Part shown: piece after piece, positions 1-8,661 of the stretch
How the letters are laid out: every line of letters begins with the position of its first letter
Position numbering within the stretch: position 1 is the stretch's first letter
From: Gammaproteobacteria bacterium
GTDB taxonomy: Bacteria > Pseudomonadota > Gammaproteobacteria > Pseudomonadales > Halieaceae
Assembly (NCBI GenBank): GCA_030427085.1
Contig: JAUHXH010000004.1
Coordinates: forward strand, 434,001-498,000
Direction of reading: 5' to 3'
DNA: 64,000 nucleotides
Translations under genes and position numbers: made by a program
Notes under the pieces: generated by a model
The model's database searches: none
What the model saw: only the letters and a program-made list of their open reading frames with translations
What the model was told of the DNA's origin: nothing

Positions 1-1445
1 TCCAGCGTGACCGCGCGATTGCCGATGTACACCAGCGGCACCAGTTCCGTGGTGTGTTGGGTGTGCTTCTGGCCGGAGTCGTAGTCCTGCATCTGCTCGC
101 AGTTGCCGTGGTCGGCAGTGACCAGAGCCTGTCCGTCCACTTCGAGCAGGGCTTCCTCAACGCGGCCCAGGCAGGTGTCCAGGGCTTCCACCGCTTTGAT
201 CGCCGCTTCGTAAACGCCGGTGTGGCCAACCATGTCGCCATTGGCGTAGTTGACCACTATCAGGTCGTATTCGCGGGAGCGAATGGCCGCCACCAGTTCA
301 TCGGTGACTTCCGGCGCACTCATTTCCGGTTTGAGATCGTAGGTGGCCACATCGGGAGAGGGCACCATGATGCGCTTCTCGCCGTCGAACAAGGCTTCAC
401 GGCCGCCGCTGAAGAAGAAAGTCACGTGGGCGTACTTCTCGGTTTCGGCCATGCGCAACTGGGTCATGCCGCGCTGGGCCAGGTAGTCGCCGAGCACGTT
501 GTCGAGGCTCTCCGGTGGGAAGGCGCAGGGGGTGTTGATGTCGGCAGAGTATTCGGTGGTCATCACAAACTCCGCCAGTGCCGGCGTGGCGCGACGCTCG
601 AAGCCGTCGAAGGCCGGGTCGACAAAGGCGCGGGTGAGCTGGCGGGCGCGATCGGCGCGGAAGTTCAAGAACAGTACGGTGTCGCCGTCGGCGATCGAAA
701 CCGGGGCACTGCCGTCGGGGCAAATGGTGGTGGCGCCGACAAACTCGTCGTTTTCATCCCGGGCGTAGGCAGCTTCCAGGCCGGCAACGGCGCTGGTGGC
801 CTTGTGGGGTGCTTCGCCCAGGGTCAACAGATCGTAAGCCTGTTGCACACGGTCCCAGCGATTGTCCCGATCCATGGCGTAGTAGCGGCCGACGATACTG
901 GCGGTGCGGCCACAGCCGAGTTCGGCAAACAGGGCATCGGCTTTCTCCAGCGAGGCCTGGGCGCTGCGCGGCGGCGTGTCGCGGCCATCGAGGAAGGCGT
1001 GCAGATAGACTTTGGTGGCGCCACGTTTGGCGGCCATACGCACCGCAGCGAAGATCTGTTCTTCGTGGCTGTGCACGCCGCCCGGGGACAGCAGGCCGAG
1101 CACATGCACGGCTTTGTCCGCCTTCACCGCCTTGTCGATGGCGTCGGTGTATACCGGGTTGGTGTCGAAGCTGCCCTCTTCGATAGCGCGATCGATGCGG
1201 GTGATGTTCTGGTACACCACCCGGCCGGAACCCAGGCTCATGTGGCCCACTTCGGAGTTGCCCATCTGCCCGTCGGGCAGGCCCACGTCGATACCGGAAC
1301 CGGAGATCAGGGTGTGGGGAGCTTGCTGCCACAGGCGGTCCCAAACCGGCGTGTTGCCGTTGGCGATGGCGTTGTCGCGGGTGTCTTCGCGATAGCCCCA
1401 GCCATCCAGAATGATCAATACAGTGGGCTGTTTGGCAGTGCTCAT
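1..1445 (-). CDS. gpmI: 2,3-bisphosphoglycerate-independent phosphoglycerate mutase (partial, C-terminus off window)
   Basis: This cytosolic glycolytic and gluconeogenic enzyme interconverts 3- and 2-phosphoglycerate through a phosphoserine and two Mn ions. About 481 residues are visible of the usual 510-515, so only the last 30 or so are missing beyond base 1. The protein opens [19 protein letters not shown]. The motif [11 protein letters not shown] holds the nucleophile at Ser64, and a late [10 protein letters not shown] motif carries metal ligands. It is divergent from the rhodanese-grxC-secB genes, as gpmM is from yibN in E. coli. A long open frame of about 550 codons on the opposite strand is only a GC-rich shadow of this gene. 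Confidence 0.96.
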   Translation of the reverse strand, partial: MSTAKQPTVLIILDGWGYREDTRDNAIANGNTPVWDRLWQQAPHTLISGSGIDVGLPDGQMGNSEVGHMSLGSGRVVYQNITRIDRAIEEGSFDTNPVYTDAIDKAVKADKAVHVLGLLSPGGVHSHEEQIFAAVRMAAKRGATKVYLHAFLDGRDTPPRSAQASLEKADALFAELGCGRTASIVGRYYAMDRDNRWDRVQQAYDLLTLGEAPHKATSAVAGLEAAYARDENDEFVGATTICPDGSAPVSIADGDTVLFLNFRADRARQLTRAFVDPAFDGFERRATPALAEFVMTTEYSADINTPCAFPPESLDNVLGDYLAQRGMTQLRMAETEKYAHVTFFFSGGREALFDGEKRIMVPSPDVATYDLKPEMSAPEVTDELVAAIRSREYDLIVVNYANGDMVGHTGVYEAAIKAVEALDTCLGRVEEALLEVDGQALVTADHGNCEQMQDYDSGQKHTQHTTELVPLVYIGNRAVTL

Positions 1446-1657
1446 AAAGCGGTTCCAGTGCTTGAATTTCAGGCGCAACATAATACCTGCTCAGCCCGTT
1501 CAACGCACGGCCGAGGTGGCCTGAAATGCCCGAAATACGGGGGCTGGCCGGGATTTATCGGAGCCTGTATACTTGGCGCCTTTTTGAGCAGCCCGCCGCT
1601 GGCGTTAGCATGGCACCCCATTCGGGGGCCCAGGTGGCGGGCCCACACGGATACTCC

Positions 1658-2071
1658 ATGGCATTGTTTTTCGAATTCCTGGCCCAGCAGTGGATCCTGG
1701 TGGCGGCCCTATTGACGATGGTGGCGCTGCTGATTTTCCACGAGTCCCGCAAATCCGGCCCGTCGGTGTCGCCCCAGCAGGCGATTCACCTCATTAACCG
1801 GGAAGAGGGATTGTTTGTCGATTTGCGCGATGGCGGTGATTTCAGCGCCGGACACATCTCTGATGCGGTCAACATTCCCACCACCAAGGTGGAAAGTCGC
1901 ATGGCAGAGCTTGAAAAATTCCGCGACAGACCCATTGTCCTTGTATGCAAGATGGGTCAGCAGGCCGGCGCGGTAGGCAAACAGTTGCGTGCCGCGGGTT
2001 TCAACCAGGTCTATCGCATGACGGGGGGCATGATGGAATGGAACAGCCAGCAGCTCCCCCTGGTGAAATAG
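1658..2071 (+). CDS. Membrane-anchored single-domain rhodanese (YibN-like)
   Basis: This 137-residue protein has one N-terminal membrane helix (residues about 8-24, AQQWILVAALLTMVALLIF) followed by one rhodanese domain, giving a tethered sulfurtransferase on the cytoplasmic side. The active loop is VCKMGQQAG with the persulfide Cys. I chose the ATG at 1658 because MALFFEFLAQQW puts the helix at the start; an upstream in-frame start at 1526 would add 44 residues without domain character. It lies 13 bp before grxC, matching E. coli yibN-grxC-secB. The true sulfur acceptor is unknown. Confidence 0.9.
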   Translation: MALFFEFLAQQWILVAALLTMVALLIFHESRKSGPSVSPQQAIHLINREEGLFVDLRDGGDFSAGHISDAVNIPTTKVESRMAELEKFRDRPIVLVCKMGQQAGAVGKQLRAAGFNQVYRMTGGMMEWNSQQLPLVK

Positions 2072-2084
2072 AAGATCGGATTTT

Positions 2085-2357
2085 ATGTCAGCAGTTACCC
2101 TTTACAGCACCCGTTTTTGCCCGTTTTGTATCCGGGCCAAGCAATTGCTGCAAAGCAAGGGCGTTGCCTACCGGGAGATCCCGGTGGATGGCGACGACCA
2201 GGCCCGGCGCCGCATGATGGAACTGAGCGGCCGCCGGACCGTACCCCAGATCTGGATTGGTGAGCGACATGTGGGTGGGTTTGACGACCTGGCTGCACTG
2301 GAGCGCGCCGGCCAACTGGACCCCCTACTGGAGCAGGCCCAAGCGGCCGTCAATTAA
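2085..2357 (+). CDS. grxC: Glutaredoxin 3
   Basis: This small 90-residue dithiol glutaredoxin uses glutathione to reduce protein disulfides and mixed disulfides in the cytosol. The redox motif is CPFC at residues 12-15 (usual bacterial GrxC has CPYC). The [18 protein letters not shown] stretch gives the cis-Pro loop and the GG-D glutathione-binding motif. Length is normal for GrxC. It sits between the rhodanese and secB, probably in one transcript. Confidence 0.95.
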   Translation: MSAVTLYSTRFCPFCIRAKQLLQSKGVAYREIPVDGDDQARRRMMELSGRRTVPQIWIGERHVGGFDDLAALERAGQLDPLLEQAQAAVN

Positions 2358-2401
2358 GCACAGCGTTTTCAAGCGCCATTACGATAAAGAGGAACGCGGC
2401 C

Positions 2402-2923
2402 ATGGCCGACGAACAGAACCAAGCAACCGAAGGCGCCGCAGGCGCTGAAGCACAAGCGCCGGAACAGGCGTTCACCATCCAGCGTGTTTACACCAAGGAT
2501 GTTTCATTTGAATCGCCCGCTACCCCACAGGTTTTCCGCAAGCAGTGGACGCCCAAGGTCAATGTTGACCTGAACACCCGCAGCGAGAAGCTGGACGAAG
2601 AAGGCAATTTCGAAGCCGTGCTGACCATCACCGTCACCGCTTCTGTTGAAGACGAAACTGCCTTCCTGATCGAAGTGCAGCAAGCCGGTATCTTCTTCGT
2701 GAAGGGCATCGAGGGTGAAGACCTGCAGCGTGTACTCGGCACTGCTTGCCCCACCATCCTGTTCCCCTACGCCCGCGAAAACATCGACGCCCTGGCAGTC
2801 AAAGGCGGCTTCCCGCCCGTGATGCTGGCACCGGTGAACTTCGACGGCCTGTACCAGCAAGCACTGGTGCAGCGTCAGGCCCAGGCCGAAGGCGCCCAGG
2901 CTGGCGAGGCGGCGACTCACTGA
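2402..2923 (+). CDS. secB: Protein-export chaperone SecB
   Basis: SecB is a tetrameric cytosolic chaperone that keeps secretory precursors unfolded and hands them to SecA. The 173-residue protein has the SecB core ([19 protein letters not shown] near residue 25 and the [17 protein letters not shown] stretch). The start is the ATG at 2402 after an AGGAACGCGGCC leader. In E. coli gpsA follows secB; here gpsA is absent and a bidirectional terminator comes instead, facing trmL. Confidence 0.96.
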   Translation: MADEQNQATEGAAGAEAQAPEQAFTIQRVYTKDVSFESPATPQVFRKQWTPKVNVDLNTRSEKLDEEGNFEAVLTITVTASVEDETAFLIEVQQAGIFFVKGIEGEDLQRVLGTACPTILFPYARENIDALAVKGGFPPVMLAPVNFDGLYQQALVQRQAQAEGAQAGEAATH

Positions 2924-2943
2924 GTCGGCCAAACCAACTGAAT

Positions 2944-2971
2944 AAAAAAGGGAGCTCAGGCTCCCTTTTTT
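2944..2971. terminator. Bidirectional Rho-independent terminator between secB and trmL
   Basis: A GGGAGC-TCAG-GCTCCC hairpin (2950-2965) has an A run on the left and a T run on the right, so it can stop transcription from both convergent genes. Confidence 0.9.
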
Positions 2972-2983
2972 ATTATTGGGGCG

Positions 2984-3448
2984 TCACCCCAGCCCCGGGT
3001 ACTCCAGTTGCCGTAGGGCCTCATAGGTAACAATCGCCACGGCATTGGACAGATTAAGCGAGCGGCTGTCGGCCTGCATGGGAATGCGCAGGCGCTGTTC
3101 AGCTGGCAGCTTATCCAGCAACTCCTGGGGTAATCCACGCGTCTCAGGGCCGAACAACAGGGCGTCGCCGTCCTGGTACTGGGCCTGACTGTGAGGCGTG
3201 CGGCCGCGCGTGCTCAGCGCGAAAACGCGGGCGGCGGGGAGTGGGCCGAGGCAGTCTTCCAGGGATTGGTGGCGGGTAACGTTGGCCCAATCGCGGTAAT
3301 CCAGGCCGGCGCGGCGCATGCGCTTGTCATCCAGCTCAAAACCCAGCGGTTCAATCAGATGTAGCGAGCAACCACTGTTGGCGCACAGGCGCATGATGTT
3401 GCCGGTGTTGGGTGGAATTTCCGGCTGATAGAGAATGATATGCAGCAT
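2984..3448 (-). CDS. trmL: tRNA (cytidine/uridine-34 2'-O)-methyltransferase
   Basis: TrmL is a SPOUT-family dimer that 2'-O-methylates the wobble nucleotide of tRNA-Leu isoacceptors with SAM. The 154-residue protein starts [17 protein letters not shown], as in known TrmL; an ATG three codons upstream (3457) is also possible. The trefoil-knot SAM-binding motifs are visible as [11 protein letters not shown] and [19 protein letters not shown]. It is convergent with secB and lies downstream of ntrC on the same strand. Confidence 0.93.
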   Translation of the reverse strand: MLHIILYQPEIPPNTGNIMRLCANSGCSLHLIEPLGFELDDKRMRRAGLDYRDWANVTRHQSLEDCLGPLPAARVFALSTRGRTPHSQAQYQDGDALLFGPETRGLPQELLDKLPAEQRLRIPMQADSRSLNLSNAVAIVTYEALRQLEYPGLG

Positions 3449-3492
3449 GGCCGGCATGGTAGCCGGGTGACTGGCCGGGGGCCAGCCGAAGC

Positions 3493-4896
3493 TTACATAT
3501 CCAGTTCTTTCATTTTCCGTGTCAGGGTGTTGCGACCCCAGCCGAGCAATTCCGCGGCGTCGCGCTTGCGGCCGTGGGTGTACTGCAGGGCGGTTTCTAT
3601 CATGACGCGTTCAAACTCCGGCGTGGCCTGGCGCAAAATCTGGGCGCCGCCTTCGCGCAGGGCGCCGCGGGCCCATTCTCTTAACAGCTCTTGCCAGCTC
3701 GACTGGCGATCACCACCCACCGCAGGTTCGGGCTTGCCCAACTCTGGCGGCAAATCGCCCATGTGGACTTCGCGGCCGGCGGCCATCACGGTGATCCAGC
3801 GACAGGTGTTTTCCAGTTGCCGCACGTTGCCCGGCCAGTCCAGCGCGCACAGGTAAGCCTCGGTTTCCGGTAGCAATACTTTGGCTTCGCCGCCCAGTTC
3901 ATCGGCGGCCCGGCGGAAGAAGTACTGCATCAGGCGCGGTATATCCTCGCGCCGTTCGGCCAGCTTGGGAATGTGGATGCGGATGACGTTCAGGCGGTGG
4001 AACAAATCCTCCCGGAAGCCGCCCTGTCGCACCAGTTCTTCCAGGTTTTGATGGGTGGCGGCGATAATGCGCACATTGGCCTGCACCGGGGTGTGGCCGC
4101 CCACTCGGTAGAATTCACCGTCGGCCAGCACCCGCAGCAGTCGCGTTTGGGTGTCGGCGGGCATATCGCCAATTTCGTCCAGGAACAGGGTGCCGCCGTC
4201 GGCCTGCTCGAAGCGGCCGGCGCGCTGGCTATTGGCGCCGGTGAAGGCGCCCTTTTCGTGGCCAAACAGCTCCGACTCCATCAGGTCCTTGGGTATTGCC
4301 GCCATGTTGAGGGCAATGAAGGGCGAACCAGCGCGGGGGCTGTGGCGATGCAGAGCCCGGGCGACCAGTTCCTTACCGGTGCCGGACTCGCCGTTGATCA
4401 ATACCGTGATATTGGACTGCGCCAGGCGTCCGATGGCGCGGAACACCTCCTGCATGGCCGGTGCCTCACCGATGATCTCGGTGCTCGGCAGCTGGGTGTC
4501 GTCGGGCAAGTCGCCCCGTTTTTCCCGCGCCAGTGCCAGCGCGCGTTCGGTGGTGGCCACCACTTCGTCCACGTCGAAGGGCTTGGGCAGGTATTCGAAG
4601 GCGCCGCGTTGGTAGGAGGCCACCGCGGATTCCAGATCCGAATGAGCGGTGGTGATGATCACTGGTAAGTCCGCGTGGCGTTCACCGATTTGGCTCAACA
4701 ATTCCAGGCCATCGATGCCGGGCATGCGGATGTCGCTGATGATGGCGTCGGGGCGGGCCTGATTCAGGCGGTCCAGCAGGGCCTCGCCACTTTCAAAGCA
4801 CTCGTTTTCGATCCCGGACTGGGACAGCGCCTTTTCCAGGACCCATCGGATCGAGCGGTCGTCGTCGACGATCCAGACTTTGGCGGCTTTAGGCAT
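3493..4896 (-). CDS. ntrC: Nitrogen regulation response regulator NtrC (NR-I)
   Basis: This sigma-54-dependent activator of nitrogen-limitation genes has 467 residues. It has an N-terminal receiver with phospho-acceptor Asp55 (IISDIRMPG), a central AAA+ ATPase and a C-terminal Fis-type helix-turn-helix ([20 protein letters not shown]). The AAA+ domain shows Walker [16 protein letters not shown] and the sigma-54 contact loop [14 protein letters not shown]. The start overlaps the end of ntrB by 8 bp, so the two are coupled. Palindromes fitting the NtrC consensus lie upstream of ntrB and glnA. Confidence 0.97.
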   Translation of the reverse strand: MPKAAKVWIVDDDRSIRWVLEKALSQSGIENECFESGEALLDRLNQARPDAIISDIRMPGIDGLELLSQIGERHADLPVIITTAHSDLESAVASYQRGAFEYLPKPFDVDEVVATTERALALAREKRGDLPDDTQLPSTEIIGEAPAMQEVFRAIGRLAQSNITVLINGESGTGKELVARALHRHSPRAGSPFIALNMAAIPKDLMESELFGHEKGAFTGANSQRAGRFEQADGGTLFLDEIGDMPADTQTRLLRVLADGEFYRVGGHTPVQANVRIIAATHQNLEELVRQGGFREDLFHRLNVIRIHIPKLAERREDIPRLMQYFFRRAADELGGEAKVLLPETEAYLCALDWPGNVRQLENTCRWITVMAAGREVHMGDLPPELGKPEPAVGGDRQSSWQELLREWARGALREGGAQILRQATPEFERVMIETALQYTHGRKRDAAELLGWGRNTLTRKMKELDM

Positions 4897-5974
4897 TGGT
4901 CACTTCCATTGGTAAATACATACTGAATACGGTTTTGCCGGGCTCGCTGGTGAAATCCAGCATGCCCTGATGGCGGTTAACGATGGCCTGGGAGATGGAC
5001 AGGCCCAGGCCTGTTCCCTCGGCCCGGCCGGTGATCATGGGCACGAAGATGGTGGACTGCAGGGCCTGAGAGATACCGGGCCCGTTGTCTTCCACGTCCA
5101 TGCGGCACACCAGGCGGTGGCGTTTGTGGCCGATGGTGAATTGGCGCTGGGCGCGGGTGCGCAGGGTGATCGAGCTGTTGGCTTGCCCCTGCGTGGCCTG
5201 CCAGGCGTTGCGCACGATGTTCAGGGTGGCCTGGATCAGCTGGGCGCGGTCGCCATTGAGGTCTGGCAGGCTGGGGTCGTAGTCGCGACGAATCTGCAGC
5301 TCCTCGCCAGCCTCGGCGAGAATCAGGCTGCGCACGTGCTCGGTAACTTCGTGGACATTGACTGGCGCCAGTTCAAGGTGTGTCTTGGGGCCGAGCATCC
5401 GATCCACCAGGTCGCGCAGGCGGTCGGCCTCCTCGATGATGATGCCGGTGTATTCCTGCAGGCCTTCGTCCTTCAATTCCCGCGCCAGCAGTTGTGCAGC
5501 GCCGCGTACCCCGCCCAGAGGGTTTTTAATTTCGTGGGCCAGGCCGCGGATAACCGTGCGTGTGGCTTCGTGGGCGCTGATCATGCCTTCGTCGCGGCTA
5601 ATCTTCAGCAGGCGGTCTACCGGTTGGATTTCCACCACCATGGCGGGGCCTGCACCTTCCAGGCCGGGGCTGGCCGACACGTCGAGAGTGATTTCCTGCC
5701 CGCTGTCGAGAATCAGCTGGAGTGCCCGGCGGGTGCAGGGGCTGCCGGAATGGCGTGCCTCGCTCAGCACTTCTATCAAGGGGTCGGAGCGCAGCAGGAT
5801 CTGCTCGATGGGTGCACCTTCGCTACGGGTGCGGCTAACTTCCAGCAAGGCCTGGGCAGCGGAATTCAGGTAGCGCACCCGAAACTGTGCATCCAGCGTG
5901 ATCACGCCCGTGCTCAAGCCTTCCAGAATCTGATTTTCAACCTGCATGAATACCGCTTCTCCCGGACGGGGCAT
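4889..5974 (-). CDS. ntrB: Nitrogen regulation sensor kinase NtrB (NR-II)
   Basis: This cytoplasmic histidine kinase/phosphatase partner of NtrC is governed by PII proteins. It has an N-terminal PAS domain (GVITLDAQFRVRYLNSAAQ), the phospho-accepting His in RGLAHEIKNPLGGVRGAAQ (His147 from this start), and an ATPase domain with DNGPGIS and GTGLGLSISQAIV. I chose ATG 5974. An upstream TTG at 6007 falls inside the predicted sigma-54 promoter, so it cannot be the start of the message made there. ATG 5947 (MQVENQILEGL) is an equally good alternative. Confidence 0.95.
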   Translation of the reverse strand: MPRPGEAVFMQVENQILEGLSTGVITLDAQFRVRYLNSAAQALLEVSRTRSEGAPIEQILLRSDPLIEVLSEARHSGSPCTRRALQLILDSGQEITLDVSASPGLEGAGPAMVVEIQPVDRLLKISRDEGMISAHEATRTVIRGLAHEIKNPLGGVRGAAQLLARELKDEGLQEYTGIIIEEADRLRDLVDRMLGPKTHLELAPVNVHEVTEHVRSLILAEAGEELQIRRDYDPSLPDLNGDRAQLIQATLNIVRNAWQATQGQANSSITLRTRAQRQFTIGHKRHRLVCRMDVEDNGPGISQALQSTIFVPMITGRAEGTGLGLSISQAIVNRHQGMLDFTSEPGKTVFSMYLPMEVTNA

Positions 5975-6002
5975 CGTTGCCCCGATATCAGACACAATCC
6001 CT

Positions 6003-6018
6003 AGCAAGAACAGCGCCA
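6003..6018 (-). promoter_or_regulatory. Sigma-54 promoter of ntrBC
   Basis: On the minus strand the sequence reads TGGCGC-N5-TTGCT, with the -24 GG and -12 GC separated by exactly 10 bases as sigma-54 requires. The expected start of transcription is near 5992. The NtrC-type palindrome centred at 6163 lies about 170 bp upstream, a normal enhancer distance. This suggests ntrBC is amplified by its own product during nitrogen limitation. Confidence 0.8.
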
Positions 6019-6148
6019 GTCCTGACTTAGACCTGATTTAAATGACCATTTCCGCTATTTCAGTGCTTTTGGGGTTTGTAAGTGCTCACACATGGCGCCA
6101 GAACATTTAGCTGACCCAGATTCAAAAGAATTCGCGTGCACTTTATTA

Positions 6149-6177
6149 GTATAGCGCACCAAAATGGTGCGCTATAC
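6149..6177. promoter_or_regulatory. NtrC-binding palindrome (enhancer) upstream of ntrBC
   Basis: A perfect inverted repeat, GTATAGCGCACC-N5-GGTGCGCTATAC, contains the NtrC core GCACC-N5-GGTGC. Its 12-bp arms are longer than the usual NtrC consensus. It lies between the 3' end of the DUF4124 gene and the ntrB promoter. As RNA it could also form a hairpin ending the DUF4124 transcript, but no T run follows on that strand. Confidence 0.8.
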
Positions 6178-6268
6178 CGGGCGCTCTATGAAGTGCGGCG
6201 CAGATCTGGTGCGTGTGATGTGGCGGTGGGCGGCGCTGTGTCGCTGGATGCGCCGCGGCGGGGCAGGG

Positions 6269-6793
6269 CTAACGGGGAACAGTGACCGTAATGAGACCGG
6301 AGCGGGTGAGGGTTTTGCCTCGCTTATCGAGTACCGCCACCTGGAGGCTACGCAAGCCCGGTTCCATGTGGTTCACGTCCCAAGCCGTGCTGCTCTGGGC
6401 GTCGCCATAGGGTTGCCCGTCCAGTAATAACTGCAATTTGAGATCAGCGGGAACGGTACCCGAAAGCTGGACGGTTACCGTCACGCTGGCAGAGGCATTT
6501 CTCACCAGCGTGGCGTTGCGCGGCCAGGTGATCTCGGCGCGCAGGGGAGGCTTGGCGGCCTCAGGCGGGCGGGGTGTTTTCGTCGAGCGGGGAAGGTTGG
6601 CGTTGGTGCTCGGGACAGTATTGATCGGGCTGACCGGTATCGCCTCGCTGCGGGCTTCCTCCCCGGATGGCGGGGCGTCGCTGTAGGTCACGTTCCCCTT
6701 CTCATCCACGGTCTTGTAAACCTGCTGGGCGTAGATCGCACTACTGAGCAGGCCGGTAAGTATCAAGGTGGTGAAGGTGGTCAGCCTGAGCAT
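6269..6793 (-). CDS. DUF4124-domain exported protein
   Basis: This 174-residue protein of unknown function is predicted to be exported. The signal peptide is MLRLTTFTTLILTGLLSSA with cleavage near IYAQ. The DUF4124 signature follows (QVYKTVDEKGNVTYSDAPPS), then a Pro-rich linker, then a beta-rich C-terminal domain (residues about 80-174) with Ig-like character. ATG 6793 is chosen for the signal peptide and a GGGGGAA ribosome site; an upstream frame adds 17 residues. DUF4124 genes next to glnA-ntrBC are common in gammaproteobacteria, but the role is not known. Confidence 0.85.
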   Translation of the reverse strand: MLRLTTFTTLILTGLLSSAIYAQQVYKTVDEKGNVTYSDAPPSGEEARSEAIPVSPINTVPSTNANLPRSTKTPRPPEAAKPPLRAEITWPRNATLVRNASASVTVTVQLSGTVPADLKLQLLLDGQPYGDAQSSTAWDVNHMEPGLRSLQVAVLDKRGKTLTRSGLITVTVPR

Positions 6794-6871
6794 GGAAGTT
6801 CCCCCAATCGGATACGGGGTCAACCCTAGCCGGAGCGTAAGCAAAGCGCAATTTAAAGCCGCCGAAAATGA

Positions 6872-6898
6872 AAAAGCCCGCGCAATGCGCGGGCTTTT
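6872..6898 (-). terminator. Rho-independent terminator of glnA
   Basis: An 8-bp GC stem, GCCCGCGC-AAT-GCGCGGGC (6876-6894), is flanked by A and T runs, 20 bp beyond the glnA stop. The flanks would let it act in both directions. Confidence 0.9.
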
Positions 6899-6917
6899 CC
6901 GGGTGCAGCTGAGGGGC

Positions 6918-8324
6918 TTACACGGAGTAGTACATGTCGAACTCGACCGGGTGAGTGGTCATGCGCAGGGCTTCGATGTCCTCAGCCTTCAGTTCCATGT
7001 AGGCGTCGATCATGTCGTCGCTGAATACGCCACCAGCGGTCAGGAAGCTGCGATCTGCGTCCAGTGCTTCCATGGCCATTTCCAGGCTGGAGGCAACGGT
7101 CGGGATGGCTTTGCCTTCTTCCGGGGGCAGGTCGTACAGATCCTTGTCGGCTGCGTCGCCGGGGTGGATCTTGTTCTGGATGCCGTCCAGGCCAGCCATC
7201 AGCAGAGCGGCGAAGGCCAGGTAGGGGTTGGCAGTCGGGTCGGGGAAACGAACCTCGATGCGCTTGCCCTTGGGGCTCGGCTCGTAAGGGATACGGATGG
7301 AAGCGGAGCGGTTGCGGGCGGAGTAGGCCAGCATTACCGGTGCTTCGAAGCCGGGTACCAGACGCTTGTAGCTGTTGGTGGAGGCGTTGGTGAAGGCGTT
7401 CAGCGCGCGAGCGTGCTTGATGATACCGCCGATGTAGAACAGGGCAGTTTCAGACAGGCCAGCGTAGCCGTCGCCAGCGAACACGTTCTCACCGTCTTTG
7501 GAGATGGACTGGTGAACGTGCATACCGGAACCGTTGTCACCTACCAGCGGCTTGGGCATGAAGGTGGCAGTTTTGCCGTAGGCGTGAGCCACGTTGTGTA
7601 CGCAGTACTTGAGGATCTGTACTTCGTCAGCCTTCTCAACCAGGGTGCTGAACTTCACACCGATCTCACACTGGCCGGCAGTGCCCACTTCGTGGTGGTG
7701 TACTTCAACTTCCAGGCCCATCTGCTGCATGGCGCCACACATGGCGGCACGGATGTCGTGCAGGGAATCGACCGGAGGTACGGGGAAGTAACCGCCTTTA
7801 ACGCGGGGGCGGTGGCCGGTGTTGCCGTCTTCGAAAGACTTGTTGGAGGACCAGGCCGCTTCTTCAGAGTTGATGGTGTAGCTGGCGCCGCTCATGTCGA
7901 CTTGCCATTTCACGTCGTCAAACACGAAGAACTCGGGCTCGGGGCCGAAGAAGGCGGTGTCGCCGATGCCGGTGGACTTCAGGTATTCCATGGCACGCTT
8001 GGCCACAGAACGCGGGTCGCGCTCGTAACCCTGCATGGTAGAGGGCTCAACGATGTCACAGCGGATGATGATGGTGGGCTCGTCGGTGAACGGGTCCATG
8101 ACTGAGGCACTGTCGTCAGGCATGAGGATCATGTCGGACTCATTGATGCCTTTCCAGCCGGCGATGGAGGAGCCGTCGAACATTTTACCGCCTTCGAAGA
8201 AATCGTCGTCGATTTCAGTCGCAGGGATGGAAACGTGCTGTTCCTTACCCTTGGTGTCGGTAAAGCGCAGGTCGGCCCAGCGCGCATCGTTTTCTTTTAT
8301 GAGATTCAGAGTGTTCTCTGACAT
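6918..8324 (-). CDS. glnA: Glutamine synthetase type I
   Basis: GlnA makes glutamine from glutamate, ammonia and ATP as a cytosolic dodecamer and is the main route of ammonia assimilation. The 468-residue length is typical. Visible motifs are [10 protein letters not shown], the metal-binding [13 protein letters not shown], and [16 protein letters not shown]. The [10 protein letters not shown] loop carries the Tyr that GlnE adenylylates, so this is the GSI-beta type. ATG 8324 ([16 protein letters not shown]) follows a GGAGG site; a longer frame to 8423 has no support. Expression is probably from the sigma-54 promoter at 8449-8464. Confidence 0.98.
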   Translation of the reverse strand: MSENTLNLIKENDARWADLRFTDTKGKEQHVSIPATEIDDDFFEGGKMFDGSSIAGWKGINESDMILMPDDSASVMDPFTDEPTIIIRCDIVEPSTMQGYERDPRSVAKRAMEYLKSTGIGDTAFFGPEPEFFVFDDVKWQVDMSGASYTINSEEAAWSSNKSFEDGNTGHRPRVKGGYFPVPPVDSLHDIRAAMCGAMQQMGLEVEVHHHEVGTAGQCEIGVKFSTLVEKADEVQILKYCVHNVAHAYGKTATFMPKPLVGDNGSGMHVHQSISKDGENVFAGDGYAGLSETALFYIGGIIKHARALNAFTNASTNSYKRLVPGFEAPVMLAYSARNRSASIRIPYEPSPKGKRIEVRFPDPTANPYLAFAALLMAGLDGIQNKIHPGDAADKDLYDLPPEEGKAIPTVASSLEMAMEALDADRSFLTAGGVFSDDMIDAYMELKAEDIEALRMTTHPVEFDMYYSV

Positions 8325-8448
8325 TCTATTTCCTCCATCGGAATGTAAACGGGCTGCTGTAGCCGCCCGTGGATTCGTTGCCTCGCTGGCCCCGAACGTT
8401 TGTCGGGGCGAGGACAATGGCAATCAAATGATTAGCACGAACGCTTGA

Positions 8449-8464
8449 AGCAAGAGCTGTGCCA
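8449..8464 (-). promoter_or_regulatory. Sigma-54 promoter of glnA
   Basis: The minus strand reads TGGCAC-N5-TTGCT, a full consensus -24/-12 element with 10 bases between GG and GC. Transcription would begin near 8438, giving a leader of about 110 nt before glnA. Two NtrC-type palindromes lie 105-130 bp upstream of that start. Confidence 0.88.
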
Positions 8465-8535
8465 AAAAGGTGCCATTTGTAAGTCACTGATTAAAAAGCG
8501 CTTGTTAGGCCTCTGTGCACAAGCATTGCTCTCCA

Positions 8536-8552
8536 TGCACAACTATAGTGCA
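8536..8552. promoter_or_regulatory. NtrC site, promoter-proximal, glnA
   Basis: TGCAC-N7-GTGCA fits the NtrC consensus (extended to ATGCAC and GTGCAT). The centre at 8544 is 21 bp from the next site, two helical turns, so two dimers could bind side by side. A weaker half-site (TGCAC at 8516-8520) continues the same 20-21 bp spacing towards the promoter. Confidence 0.75.
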
Positions 8553-8556
8553 TAAA

Positions 8557-8573
8557 TGCACTGCTGTGGTGCA
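8557..8573. promoter_or_regulatory. NtrC site, promoter-distal, glnA
   Basis: This second TGCAC-N7-GTGCA palindrome is centred at 8565. It completes the enhancer pair in the 337-bp glnA-thiI intergenic region. Confidence 0.75.
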
Positions 8574-8621
8574 CTGAAGGCTTGCCGGTATCGAGCATCG
8601 CCTCCGCAGGGCCCTTCGCCG

Positions 8622-8627
8622 TATAAT
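8622..8627 (+). promoter_or_regulatory. -10 box of the thiI promoter
   Basis: A perfect TATAAT sits 35 bp before the thiI start and would place transcription near 8634. No convincing -35 box is seen at the usual distance, so the call is tentative. Confidence 0.45.
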
Positions 8628-8661
8628 ACGCGGCCCCGCGAGCGCAAACCTTATCAGCCCG

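Noticed and set aside
54-1715. A 553-codon open frame opposite gpmI
   Set aside because: It lies wholly over a gene with clear family motifs on the other strand; low-complexity Ala/Val/Gly/His-rich translation is typical of antisense frames in GC-rich DNA. The same applies to long shadows at 4970-6004, 6768-8105 and 60107-61372.
2924-2983. A lost gpsA between secB and trmL
   Set aside because: Only 60 bp with a terminator remain; there is no trace of gpsA sequence, so it is absent rather than broken here.
5975-6007. TTG start of ntrB at 6007
   Set aside because: The codon is part of the -12 element of the sigma-54 promoter, so it would not be in the mRNA started there.
6043-6090. Second sigma-54-like element on the minus strand (TGGCGCCATGTGTGAGC)
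   Set aside because: The GG and GC are 12 rather than 10 bases apart, which sigma-54 does not tolerate.
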